A stretch of 64,000 nt of DNA, taken from CAYMEV01 sp964389675 [NCBI: uncultured Candidatus Sumerlaeota bacterium] (GTDB taxonomy: Bacteria > CAYMEV01). The position numbers and the translations under genes are program-made. A model generated the notes under the pieces. It saw only the letters and a list, made by a program, of their open reading frames with translations, was not told where the DNA came from and did no database searches. Where the stretch lies: positions 124,001 through 188,000 of the forward strand of contig CAYMEV010000002.1 of the NCBI GenBank assembly GCA_964389675.1. Reading direction: 5' to 3'. Below are positions 17,686 through 25,820 of the stretch, one piece after another. Numbering within the stretch: position 1 is the first letter of the stretch; the number at the start of each line of letters is the position of its first letter.

Positions 17686-17901
17686 ATGAAACATTACACA
17701 AGACCAGTTATCGTAAGTCAGAAGAGTTTTGAGACATCAGCACTTGCTTGTATTAAGACACCAGGTGGCGGAAGTATGCATGCTGGAGCAGGAACAACAT
17801 ATATTACAGGTTCCGGAGACATCGGAAATGGAACATTCCATCTCAACACTGGTTACTCATCAACATCATTACCATGTGACTACTTGCTGAACGTTTCATA
17901 A
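17686..17901 (+). CDS. 71-residue RiPP-precursor-like peptide
   Basis: A short peptide preceded by a near-perfect SD (AAGGAGGT, 4-nt spacing) and closed by a strong terminator, so it is probably well expressed. Residues 1-22 look like a leader: KHYTRPVIV has the YxxP motif seen in lasso and related precursors, and FETSALAC follows at residues 15-22. Residues 23-71 are Gly/Ser/Thr-rich (10 Gly), with only Cys22 and Cys64, and no Lys after residue 24. The C-terminal residue is Ser71. There is no Sec signal peptide or TM helix. The next gene, convergent, is HPr-kinase-like, and a nucleotidyltransferase follows. Inference: this is the substrate of that pair. It could instead be an unmodified small protein; no homologue is known to me. 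Confidence 0.7.
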   Translation: MKHYTRPVIVSQKSFETSALACIKTPGGGSMHAGAGTTYITGSGDIGNGTFHLNTGYSSTSLPCDYLLNVS

Positions 17902-17920
17902 GTTTTAGATTTCCACAGAA

Positions 17921-17951
17921 AAGGGCCTTTTATTAAAGGCCCTTTTTTTTT
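17921..17951 (+). terminator. Rho-independent terminator of the peptide gene
   Basis: AGGGCCTTT (17922-17930), loop TATT, AAAGGCCCT (17935-17943), then an uninterrupted T-run to 17951. It lies 20 nt after the peptide stop and insulates it from the convergent kinase gene. On the minus strand the hairpin is preceded by A residues but lacks a good U-tract. Confidence 0.9.
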
Positions 17952-17970
17952 GCTTTATCCTTTATCCTTA

Positions 17971-18756
17971 TTATACTATATCAAACACACTCCTGTCCTT
18001 TTTAAAATAAAGGTCATAAAATGCCACTTTTGTTACTAAATCATGTGCCAGAGCCAGCAGTCTTGCATGAAGGCTTTTCTCCTTGCCAAAGAACAGGATG
18101 TTCGGCATCAGCCTGTTAAGTGCAGAACCGGGCTTTAAGATGATTTTTTTGTTGTTTTCATGCTTGTTCAGAAAATATACAGATCTTATTAAAGCTCTGT
18201 CATTAACACCTCCAAATGCAAATTTGCTCATGAACGGAGTGCCGAATGAATAGTAGCTGCCCCTGAATTTCCTTATTGCTACAATCTCATCCGAAAGTAT
18301 GGTAAAATTGTCTCCAAGCTCTGCAATGGTGCTTTTTCCCGACCCTGATTCACCTGTAAATATATAAGCGCTATCATCCCTTTTTATGGAACTCGAATGC
18401 AGCAGGAAGCCATCCAGTTCTATAATAAGGAATACCGAAAAAAATACTCTCAGAAAAGAATCCAGAGAATGTATATTGGGAAAGATGGTGAAAAAACCTT
18501 TTCCTTTAGATAAATCAAAGCTGCCTGAAAGGTCTGGTTTCTCGATATGAATGATCCCTTCCGAAATCTCATAGGAAGGTTCTGCATCGGATCCTGAGCT
18601 ATCGACCTCATACTTGTAGCATATATTGATTAGATAATCAAAACTGCTTTCCTCTGAGATAAATGATTCATATTTTGCAAAAACGCTTTTATGTATATCA
18701 AATTCGAATTCAAATTTTATCTTTATACTGCATATATCCAGGATAATCTCTTTCAT
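17971..18756 (-). CDS. HPr-kinase-like (HprK-related) P-loop kinase
   Basis: A 261-residue protein of the HPr kinase/PEP carboxykinase-like fold. The P-loop YIFTGESGSGKSTIAEL is near the middle, followed by TILSDEIVAIRK (a Walker B-like Asp) and GGVNDRALIRSVYFL. Only the kinase core is present; the full-length HPr kinase N-domain is absent, and no ptsH is seen. This form belongs to HprK-related kinases found beside short peptides, including those that phosphorylate the C-terminal Ser of paeninodin-type lasso precursors. I chose the ATG at 18756 because GGGAAAGG precedes it by 7 nt; an ATG at 18798 would add 14 residues but lacks a good site. It is convergent with the peptide gene and divergent from the nucleotidyltransferase. 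Confidence 0.8.
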   Translation of the reverse strand: MKEIILDICSIKIKFEFEFDIHKSVFAKYESFISEESSFDYLINICYKYEVDSSGSDAEPSYEISEGIIHIEKPDLSGSFDLSKGKGFFTIFPNIHSLDSFLRVFFSVFLIIELDGFLLHSSSIKRDDSAYIFTGESGSGKSTIAELGDNFTILSDEIVAIRKFRGSYYSFGTPFMSKFAFGGVNDRALIRSVYFLNKHENNKKIILKPGSALNRLMPNILFFGKEKSLHARLLALAHDLVTKVAFYDLYFKKDRSVFDIV

Positions 18757-18899
18757 AAAATGGCCTTTCCCGTATAAATATTTTTTCCTGTTTAGCATAT
18801 TTTACCCGGAGTTGTCAAACCATATTTTGTCAGTGAGCAACCCGGCATTATTTTCTTGACTTAAAAACCCTATGATATTTACTAAGAGACCTATAAAGC

Positions 18900-20189
18900 A
18901 TGGATATGATTAATAAGACTGAATACTTTAAAACCTCTGAAGAAAAATTCTCATTTATTTCTCTTTTTTATGATAAAATAGACGTTCATATGGAATTACT
19001 GGAGAAATATTCCAGAACAATAGACTGGCGTCATATGTTCGCAATAGGCATTAAAAACCATCTGTTCGGTTTTTACTACAGAGTTTTAAAGAATATCAAT
19101 ACCGGCTGTATTCCAAAGGATTTCTTCGAGGGGTGTAGAAACCATTTCTTCTTCAATGATGCAAAAATAAGAATATATTTCAGGGAAATACAGAAATTTA
19201 ATGAACTCATGGGCAATTGCAAAATAAATTATGTCATGACACGAGGTTATGTCTATTATTATCTTCTCTACAATAAGCTTCCTGTCAGGGAATTTAATGA
19301 TATTGACATATATGTGAGGAAGGAGGATGTCAGAGAAGTGATCAGATGCCTGGTCAGCGCAGGGTATATTAACCCTGGCGAAAAGAAAATAAGATACTTC
19401 CTTAAGCATCACATTCATATCCGGGTAGAAAATCCTGTAAACAAGATCGTATTTGAAGTACATTGGGCAGTAGACCATAATTATAATCTTATCGATATAC
19501 CGGTGGATGACCTGCTGAATTCTAAAGTAAAGGTAATTATTGAGGGTTCTGAGATTTCTGTCCCTTCATTAGAGAGGGATTTTCTAATAAGTGCTGTCCA
19601 TGCACTGAAGCATTCACCTCTATTAAAGTATTCACAATGCAAAAGCGATTTTTTTGAAATGCTCTTCAAGAACAGCTCTGCAGTGAAATACCTGGATCTG
19701 TATAGAATTATCAAGCTGCACGGTGATTCTATTGACTGGCAGCTCTTAATCAGAATTTCAAAGGACTGTTATTGCGACGATTACCTCCATGTAGTCCTGT
19801 CGCTCCTGAAATATGTTTTTGATGCTCCTGTAAAAGATGAAATTCTGGATAAGCTCTCTGGATATTCTCCTGGTTTTCTTGAGAAAACTACAGCTAAATA
19901 CCTTATTAGCCGGTCAGATACATTCAGCAGAAATAATGGATTTTTGAATAAAGCTGCTGCAAAGATTATTAACAGCTGTAAAAACAGCCTTATATTTAAT
20001 CCGGTCAGATTTATCGATCTTTTCAGGTATCTGATTCCGCCATCAAGATATATGGCTTACCTGAAAAAAAAGAATGTCAGTCTGCTTAAAAGAAACAGGA
20101 TATATCTCTTTTTAAGGGGAATTATGCACCTGTTCAGAAACCTGATTGATGCAATGATCGGCCATCAGGACTTATTATTCGATGATTGA
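18900..20189 (+). CDS. Nucleotidyltransferase family protein (PF14907-like)
   Basis: A 429-residue cytosolic protein. The polymerase-beta-like nucleotidyltransferase block is near residues 105-160: NYVMTRGYVYYYLLYN, PVREFNDIDIYVRKEDV (two metal-binding Asp) and VISAGY-like LVSAGYI. It is followed by IRVENPVNKIVFEVHWAVD, which gives the third acidic position. PSLERDFLISAVHALKHSP is typical of the PF14907 group found with HprK-like kinases and in lasso or polysaccharide clusters. The C-terminal 200 residues are helical. The transferred nucleotide and its acceptor are unknown. It is divergent from the kinase across 101 bp, with a TTGACT at 18856 as a likely -35. Its 3' end overlaps tatA by 25 nt. 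Confidence 0.78.
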   Translation: MDMINKTEYFKTSEEKFSFISLFYDKIDVHMELLEKYSRTIDWRHMFAIGIKNHLFGFYYRVLKNINTGCIPKDFFEGCRNHFFFNDAKIRIYFREIQKFNELMGNCKINYVMTRGYVYYYLLYNKLPVREFNDIDIYVRKEDVREVIRCLVSAGYINPGEKKIRYFLKHHIHIRVENPVNKIVFEVHWAVDHNYNLIDIPVDDLLNSKVKVIIEGSEISVPSLERDFLISAVHALKHSPLLKYSQCKSDFFEMLFKNSSAVKYLDLYRIIKLHGDSIDWQLLIRISKDCYCDDYLHVVLSLLKYVFDAPVKDEILDKLSGYSPGFLEKTTAKYLISRSDTFSRNNGFLNKAAAKIINSCKNSLIFNPVRFIDLFRYLIPPSRYMAYLKKKNVSLLKRNRIYLFLRGIMHLFRNLIDAMIGHQDLLFDD

Positions 20190-20353
20190 TTTTCCTTTTC
20201 ATCATCGTCGGTCTTTTTTCCTTTCAAAGCATCCTTAAAGTTCATTATTCCTCTTCCTAACCCCGCTCCGATCTGAGGGATCTTCTTAGGCCCAAAAATT
20301 AACAGAGCAATTATAAGAATGATAATAATCTCTGCAGCGCCAGGAGTCCACAT
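20165..20353 (-). CDS. tatA: Twin-arginine translocase subunit TatA/E
   Basis: A 62-residue membrane protein that forms the pore of the Tat export system for folded proteins. It has one N-terminal TM helix (EIIIILIIALLIFG), the diagnostic FGPKKIPQIGAGLGRGI hinge and amphipathic helix, and an acidic C-terminal tail. An AAGGAG lies 6 nt before the ATG. tatC is not in the window. Its 3' end overlaps the convergent nucleotidyltransferase gene by 25 nt. Confidence 0.92.
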   Translation of the reverse strand: MWTPGAAEIIIILIIALLIFGPKKIPQIGAGLGRGIMNFKDALKGKKTDDDEKENQSSNNKS

Positions 20354-20420
20354 AGATATCTCCTTTTTTTCTTGAAAATAGGTACTGGATAAATAGTATA
20401 CCCTTGGGGGTTTAATATCA

Positions 20421-22778
20421 ATGTTTTTTTTTAAGAGTTATTTTAAATATCTGTTCCCATTAGTATTTGCAATCATTTTTATTCTTGCAATCCACACATT
20501 TTTTATTAATGAAGCTAAAGTAATAAGGTCATATTCAGAAGAAAACTATCAGGATGTGATTAATCTGCTTGAAAAGAAAGAAAATTCAGTTCTCAAGGAT
20601 AAAGACCTTAGCTATATGTATGTAAAATCTTTATTAAAATTGGGAAAAACCGATGAAGCCGTGCATTTCCTTAACAGATACAGGAAATCCGGGGATAATG
20701 ATGAGCAGATGGACTATTTATACAGGATAAGCAAGATACTTGATATCTGCAGTTACTACATTAAGCAGAAGGGTATACTGAAAACAATAAGGGCTTATCA
20801 GATAGAGCCTGTCATCAATGATAATTATAATGATATTCTTGAATTTTACAGGATATCCAGCATGGTTGAAAGCTCCAATCAGCTTTTTCTGCATAACAGG
20901 AACATAATAATATCTAATACAATCAGCATTTCCGAAAATAGAACGGAGCTTATGCTGGACCTGCTTTCACTGGATTATCCTGAGCTTCTTAATATTGTTC
21001 TTTCCAATATTAAGCATGATGAGATCGGCTTCTTTTCAGAGCAGATATCAGAGATCCATGACAGTGGAAGGGATGTGGACAAGACATTATTATTGGAGCT
21101 TATTAAGAATATAAAAGGGTACGATATACAGAAGCTTATTAAAAAGGCTGCTGATGAAAATGCAGAAGATCCTGAAATGCTTTCATCCCTGGCCAAAATA
21201 ATGGCAGGCCTTGACTATGGATTTGTCAAAAAGTATATAGACATCTTTATATCAAGTGTGGATATAAGGCTTAAGTCTGCAGGAATTATACTCCTGAGAC
21301 ATTATATTCCTGAGAATGGTGAGGCTTTTGATTTATTTGTAAAGCTTCTTTCAAATAGTGAATATGATCCTGTTTTATTCGGATTATACAGGACGATTCT
21401 GGTTAATCTGGAAGAAGAAGCAAGACTATTGATATTAAAAAAATGGGAAAGCCTTCATGAAGATATTAAAGAGGTCTTTGCCCTTCTTTCTGTTATCGGC
21501 AAAGACAGGTCCGCTACTGATTATATAAGGAGGGAAAAGGGACTAAAGTGGAGGCTTTGGGAACAATTGACAGGAAATAACGGGCTGGAATCCACTGAGG
21601 CAATATCTGGAGAGAATGAAGAAATCCAGGTTGTGTTCCTGATATCGATCGATACGCTCAGAAGGGACCATCTGGAGCTTTATGGTTATAAGAGGAATAC
21701 ATTTCCAAGAATAACGGAAATTGCAAAAAGACGGGGATTGGTATTTTCAAATTTTTATTCTAACAGCTCCTGGACTCTGCCCTCACATGTATCAATGCTT
21801 TCAGGACTATCGCCTGTAGATCATGGTATAAATGGTTTGAATGACATTATAGACGAAAATGAAAACTGCATTTCAGGCTTTTTAAAAGAGAGGGGATTTA
21901 TAACTCTTGCATTTGTGACACATTCATTTGTTTCGCAGAAACATAATTTTCATAAGGGGTTTGATTTTTTCTATTACAACCAGGAAGAGGATTCAGCTTT
22001 AATCATTCAGAAAGCAGAGTCTGTAATGGACTATATTATTAAAAATGGCTTATCCCGGAAGCTGTTTGTATTTATTCACATTTATGACTGTCACAGCCCC
22101 TATACGCCCGTAGATAAGTTCGATATATTTAAATCATTACCGCCACATTTTATTAAGGACAATGAATATATAAACGGTCAGCAGAACCTGTATGACGGTG
22201 AGATATTATATGTTGACAGCAATTTGTCCAGTTTAATGGCTAAAATGGATAATATTTCTGAAGCAGTATATTTCATCAGTTCTGATCATGGAGAGGAATT
22301 TCTTGAGCACAAGGGTGTGCTGCATGGGACCACGCTTTACCGGGAAGTCGTTGAAGTTCCTTTTATAGTTATTGGAAACACCGAATATACATCTGGCCTG
22401 GCGCAATACAAGGATATGTTCCTGGTGAACCAGGATACGCCATTCCTCATCTTAAAAGCACTTGATGTTGAGCAGGACACTTTCCTGCTTTCAGAAGATA
22501 CTGTAGAGATGTTGCTGTTTAACGGTAATATTGCTAAATACTCATATATTGAAGACTATAAAAAGCTGTATTATGATATTTCAAGGGATAAATTCTCTGT
22601 TTTTGATTTAAGGAAGGACATTATGGAACTAAAGCCGATAAATATTGAGAAATACCCTAAAATGAAAGAAAAGGCCGTGAACAGAATGGAAGCATATATA
22701 GAGACCGAACTTCCAGTACAGCTTGAAATGACTGAAGAACAGCTTGAAATGCTGAAAGCACTTGGATACATAAGCTAA
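20421..22778 (+). CDS. Membrane-anchored TPR/HEAT-like protein with C-terminal sulfatase-fold domain
   Basis: A 785-residue protein. Residues 10-29 form an N-terminal TM anchor, so the rest is probably periplasmic. TPR-like helices occupy about residues 35-110, and a HEAT-like array about residues 170-370. The alkaline phosphatase/sulfatase domain runs from about residue 400: SIDTLRRDHLELYGY carries the metal Asp, and SSDHGEEFLEHKG carries further metal ligands. At the nucleophile position, the motif is S-S-W-T452-L-P-S-H: Thr in place of the Cys/Ser converted to formylglycine in true sulfatases. Thr is used by phosphoethanolamine- and phosphoglycerol-transferases, so a phospho-group transferase or hydrolase is likelier than a sulfatase. 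It overlaps the convergent GT2 gene by 4 nt. Confidence 0.82.
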   Translation: MFFFKSYFKYLFPLVFAIIFILAIHTFFINEAKVIRSYSEENYQDVINLLEKKENSVLKDKDLSYMYVKSLLKLGKTDEAVHFLNRYRKSGDNDEQMDYLYRISKILDICSYYIKQKGILKTIRAYQIEPVINDNYNDILEFYRISSMVESSNQLFLHNRNIIISNTISISENRTELMLDLLSLDYPELLNIVLSNIKHDEIGFFSEQISEIHDSGRDVDKTLLLELIKNIKGYDIQKLIKKAADENAEDPEMLSSLAKIMAGLDYGFVKKYIDIFISSVDIRLKSAGIILLRHYIPENGEAFDLFVKLLSNSEYDPVLFGLYRTILVNLEEEARLLILKKWESLHEDIKEVFALLSVIGKDRSATDYIRREKGLKWRLWEQLTGNNGLESTEAISGENEEIQVVFLISIDTLRRDHLELYGYKRNTFPRITEIAKRRGLVFSNFYSNSSWTLPSHVSMLSGLSPVDHGINGLNDIIDENENCISGFLKERGFITLAFVTHSFVSQKHNFHKGFDFFYYNQEEDSALIIQKAESVMDYIIKNGLSRKLFVFIHIYDCHSPYTPVDKFDIFKSLPPHFIKDNEYINGQQNLYDGEILYVDSNLSSLMAKMDNISEAVYFISSDHGEEFLEHKGVLHGTTLYREVVEVPFIVIGNTEYTSGLAQYKDMFLVNQDTPFLILKALDVEQDTFLLSEDTVEMLLFNGNIAKYSYIEDYKKLYYDISRDKFSVFDLRKDIMELKPINIEKYPKMKEKAVNRMEAYIETELPVQLEMTEEQLEMLKALGYIS

Positions 22779-23464
22779 TTATGATTAAAATAACGAAGAA
22801 AGAACATTCTGAAATATGTTTTCAGGTATGATATAGCAAAAAGGAATAGCCTTGCCTTTGAGCTTCCTTTCTCGCGCGGCTGGTATTCAAAAGGTATTTC
22901 CATAATTTTAAGCCCCTTCGAGTACATTTTAATAGCAATTTCGATCAGTATATCAAAATTCCTGGAGCTGAGTTGAATACCTGATATGGACTTTCTCTCA
23001 TAAAGTCTGTACCCGCTGGAAATATCCTTCAATGGAAGCAGTAATGTACGGCAGAAAAAGACATTAAGCACCCTGCTTGCCATTTTCCTTATTATGGGCA
23101 TGTTTGCCTTTCCGCCATTAATATATCTTGAACAAACAAGAAGGTCCGAGCTTCCCCTTTCTTTCCAGATCTTTCTGATATAATTGGGAGGATGCGAAAG
23201 ATCGGCATCTATGGTGAGTATGTATCTTCCGCTGCATTCGCTGAACCCCAGCTTTAAGGCATTGCCGTAGCCTTTACCGTTCTCTGTTATATATTTAATT
23301 TTCCCCGTATTTTCGTTTGCAGGCGGTTTCTCATTATCCGGTATTACAATAACCGTTTCAAAATTGATCCCGTTTTCCTGCAGTATTGAATTTATAGAGG
23401 GAAGCAGGAGGCTGAGGTTATCAGCCTCGTTCTTCGCAAGTATCAGGATAGAAAGGTCTATCAC
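22775..23464 (-). CDS. Glycosyltransferase family 2 (dolichol-phosphate mannosyltransferase-like)
   Basis: A 229-residue cytosolic GT-A enzyme that probably transfers a sugar to a polyprenyl phosphate. It begins DLSILILAKNEADNLSLLLPS; DADLSHPP near residue 90 is the DXD region, and SSGYRLYERKSI near residue 150 matches the DPM1-like group. It has no C-terminal TM helices. The start is GTG at 23464, 15 nt after the livJ-type gene stops, so the two may be cotranscribed. No clear Shine-Dalgarno is visible. Confidence 0.88.
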   Translation of the reverse strand: MIDLSILILAKNEADNLSLLLPSINSILQENGINFETVIVIPDNEKPPANENTGKIKYITENGKGYGNALKLGFSECSGRYILTIDADLSHPPNYIRKIWKERGSSDLLVCSRYINGGKANMPIIRKMASRVLNVFFCRTLLLPLKDISSGYRLYERKSISGIQLSSRNFDILIEIAIKMYSKGLKIMEIPFEYQPREKGSSKARLFLFAISYLKTYFRMFFLRYFNHN

Positions 23465-23479
23465 TATTTCATTGATATG

Positions 23480-24664
23480 CTATTTCTTGGCTTCTTTGAG
23501 CTCTTCAATAAGAGCCTTGTATTTTTCAGGTTCATAAGGGGTCACTTCACCATCTACGATTACACCCAGCTTGGGAGATTTAATGCATTCACCTGTGCTG
23601 GGATTAAAGGATGTTTCACCGGATATTCCAGGGAAGTTCTGTATCCTCACAAGGTTATCCCTTAATTCCTTGCTGGAAATCCTGGTGGACCCAGCTCTCC
23701 TGAAAGCATAGGCAATAAGCATGAGGGAATCATATGAAGATGCGGCAAATATGTCAGGAACAGAATTAAATTTTTCACTGTACTTGTTCACAAATTCCAT
23801 AACATGCTGCTGTGTGCTTTTTGGATCATAATCCGGATAGGTAAACAGGATGCCGTCTCCAGTATCCCTGACAAGCTTGAAGAATTCAGAATTATAGAAG
23901 GAGCCGGGGCCGATAACAGGATAATATTTATCCAGTTCACTCAACTTAGCTACTATTTTTGAGCATGGTTCATAATAACCAGCCAGCAGTATCGCATCAG
24001 GGTCTGCATCCTGTGTTTCTTTCAGCAGCTCTTCAAAATCCTCATCTTCACTTGTGAAATGCTTCATAAGCCCCACATTACCCTTTTTTTCCAAAAACCT
24101 CTCTCTGAAAGCTGCTGCCCATTGTGTCGAATATTCAACATTCTGCCATAGTATCGCAATGTTGTCATAGCCCATGTCATTGCAGATCTCAACCATTCTT
24201 ACCGCTTCAATTATGTCTGAGGTGGTATTCCTCATAACATATTCGCCTCCCACTTTGGTGAGATTAGGCGTTGATGCGGTAGGTGTCAGCATGAGAGTCT
24301 GGGTTTTCTGGGCAAGGGGTGCAACTTCAAGTGCCTCGTCGCTGGAACCTGGACCTATGAGGATGGAAATTCCTTCCTTGTTAAGCTTTACAAATGCTGC
24401 ATATGCACCTTTCCTGTTGCCTTTGCTGTCAAAATAAACAAGCTCGATAGTCCTGCCACCAAGAAAATCCTTTACCATCTTAGGATCTGAATTAATCTCC
24501 TCTGCAGCGAGATCAAGACCTCTTTTCATTGATAATCCATATTCCTTGGTCGGGCCTGAGGAATCAATAATGACCCCGATTCTGATAATCTTAGGGCCTC
24601 CGCAGGAAAGAGCAAGGCATGCCATCAGTGCAAAGATCATTAAAAGAGTTATTTTGTATTTCAT
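23480..24664 (-). CDS. Branched-chain amino-acid-type ABC receptor lipoprotein (LivJ family)
   Basis: A 394-residue type-1 periplasmic binding protein. The signal peptide ends in lipobox LALS-C21, so it is a lipoprotein. IRIGVIIDSSGPTKEYGLSM, GGRTIELVYFDSKG, and LIGPGSSDEALEVAPLAQ are typical of LivJ/HAAT receptors. No permease or ATPase gene is adjacent, so either the transporter is elsewhere or the protein works as a sensor. It sits between prs and a GT2 gene, with its own promoter overlapping the prs tail and an AAAGGAG ribosome-binding site. Confidence 0.88.
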   Translation of the reverse strand: MKYKITLLMIFALMACLALSCGGPKIIRIGVIIDSSGPTKEYGLSMKRGLDLAAEEINSDPKMVKDFLGGRTIELVYFDSKGNRKGAYAAFVKLNKEGISILIGPGSSDEALEVAPLAQKTQTLMLTPTASTPNLTKVGGEYVMRNTTSDIIEAVRMVEICNDMGYDNIAILWQNVEYSTQWAAAFRERFLEKKGNVGLMKHFTSEDEDFEELLKETQDADPDAILLAGYYEPCSKIVAKLSELDKYYPVIGPGSFYNSEFFKLVRDTGDGILFTYPDYDPKSTQQHVMEFVNKYSEKFNSVPDIFAASSYDSLMLIAYAFRRAGSTRISSKELRDNLVRIQNFPGISGETSFNPSTGECIKSPKLGVIVDGEVTPYEPEKYKALIEELKEAKK

Positions 24665-24695
24665 AAGATTCTCCTTTCAAAATTATTACATAATA

Positions 24696-24724
24696 ATTAT
24701 AATACAAGAATATCAAGCAAGCAA
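24696..24724 (-). promoter_or_regulatory. Probable promoter of the LivJ-type gene
   Basis: Minus strand: TTGCTT (24724-24719), 17 nt, TATAAT (24701-24696). The -35 lies inside the last codons of prs. Confidence 0.55.
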
Positions 24725-25732
24725 TGGCGAAATCGATAATCTATTGTTAATATTATAAATAATATTTGCAAATAAAGGTGCAATGCTTACTTCTTCATAC
24801 CACTCATTGTCCTTAATGAAATCAATGCCGTGAAAAACAGCATCGGTACCGATAAATTTTGTGAAGAGCCTGGCTTCAAAAGCTTCCTTGAATAACATGC
24901 ATGCATTCTGGTTCAAAAAGGGCATACTTGCAGAAATATAAATCTCATTAGCATTATGGCCTTTAAGCAGCTCAATTGCCTTAATAAATGTCCCTCCTGT
25001 TGCGACCATATCATCGATGAGAAGAACGTCTTTTCCCTTTACATCACCTATCAGCATTGTATCTGTAATTGTGCTTTTTTTTGAGTAATCCCTCTGCTTG
25101 TATATCATGGCAAGCTTTGAATTGAGCATATTTGCACAGGTTTTTGCCCTGTTTGTCCCGCCTATATCAGGGGATACAACTACAAGATTGTCTTTTTTAT
25201 AGATCTCTTTAATCCTGTTTACTATCAGTTTTTTTGCTTCAATGTTATCAAACTTTGTATTCTGGAAAAATCCGGCAATCGAAGGTGAGTGTATATCAAG
25301 CGTTATCACTCTGTTTGCACCGCTCAATTCTATAAAATCAACAACAAGCTTTGCTGTAATCGCTTCCCTGCAAAGCCTTTTCTCCTGTCTTGAATAAGCA
25401 AATTGCGGGATAACAGCTGTAACATGATCAGCATCTGATTGTTTTGCAGCATTTATGGCGGTGCAGAGAGACATGAGATTGTCATTTGGCGACCTGTCAG
25501 AAAGCGGGTCATCAAAAAGCTGTATTATATAAACATCACTGCCTCTTATGGGTTCATTTATTACTGTTTTTACTTCTTTATTTGCAAAAGTGACTTCCTG
25601 TGTATCTATGATATGAATTGCGGGGTGCTCTTTCTTTGCAAGTATATCATTTATGTTTTTAACAATCCTGTTGGCGAGCAACCGGCCAGACTCGCATGAA
25701 ATTATTACCAGCTCACCTCTGTCTCTTGGCAT
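24713..25732 (-). CDS. prs: Ribose-phosphate pyrophosphokinase
   Basis: Makes PRPP from ribose 5-phosphate and ATP. The 339-residue protein has the family sites: YSRQEKRLCREAITAK near residue 115, the metal site VITLDIHSPSIAGFF near residue 145 (classical DLHxxQIQGFF is altered to DIHSPSIAGFF), and the PRPP-binding loop DVLLIDDMVATGGTF near residue 235. It is a little longer than the classical 310-320 residues. It is followed at 48 nt by the LivJ-type gene and is preceded by the S9 peptidase on the same strand. Confidence 0.9.
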   Translation of the reverse strand: MPRDRGELVIISCESGRLLANRIVKNINDILAKKEHPAIHIIDTQEVTFANKEVKTVINEPIRGSDVYIIQLFDDPLSDRSPNDNLMSLCTAINAAKQSDADHVTAVIPQFAYSRQEKRLCREAITAKLVVDFIELSGANRVITLDIHSPSIAGFFQNTKFDNIEAKKLIVNRIKEIYKKDNLVVVSPDIGGTNRAKTCANMLNSKLAMIYKQRDYSKKSTITDTMLIGDVKGKDVLLIDDMVATGGTFIKAIELLKGHNANEIYISASMPFLNQNACMLFKEAFEARLFTKFIGTDAVFHGIDFIKDNEWYEEVSIAPLFANIIYNINNRLSISPLLA

Positions 25733-25756
25733 TAATCTCCCCTCCGCTTATATAAA

Positions 25757-25784
25757 ATATTATTTGTTTCGCCAGCATTGTCAA
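25757..25784 (-). promoter_or_regulatory. Probable prs promoter
   Basis: Minus strand: TTGACA (25784-25779), 16 nt, TAATAT (25762-25757), 25 nt before the prs ATG, with GGAGGGGA in the leader. Confidence 0.55.
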
Positions 25785-25820
25785 TGTTTTTATTCTTTCA
25801 CGACACGCTTCATTTATAGT

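Noticed and set aside
24696-24724. Separate short gene between prs and the LivJ-type gene
   Set aside because: The gap is 48 nt and is explained by a promoter.
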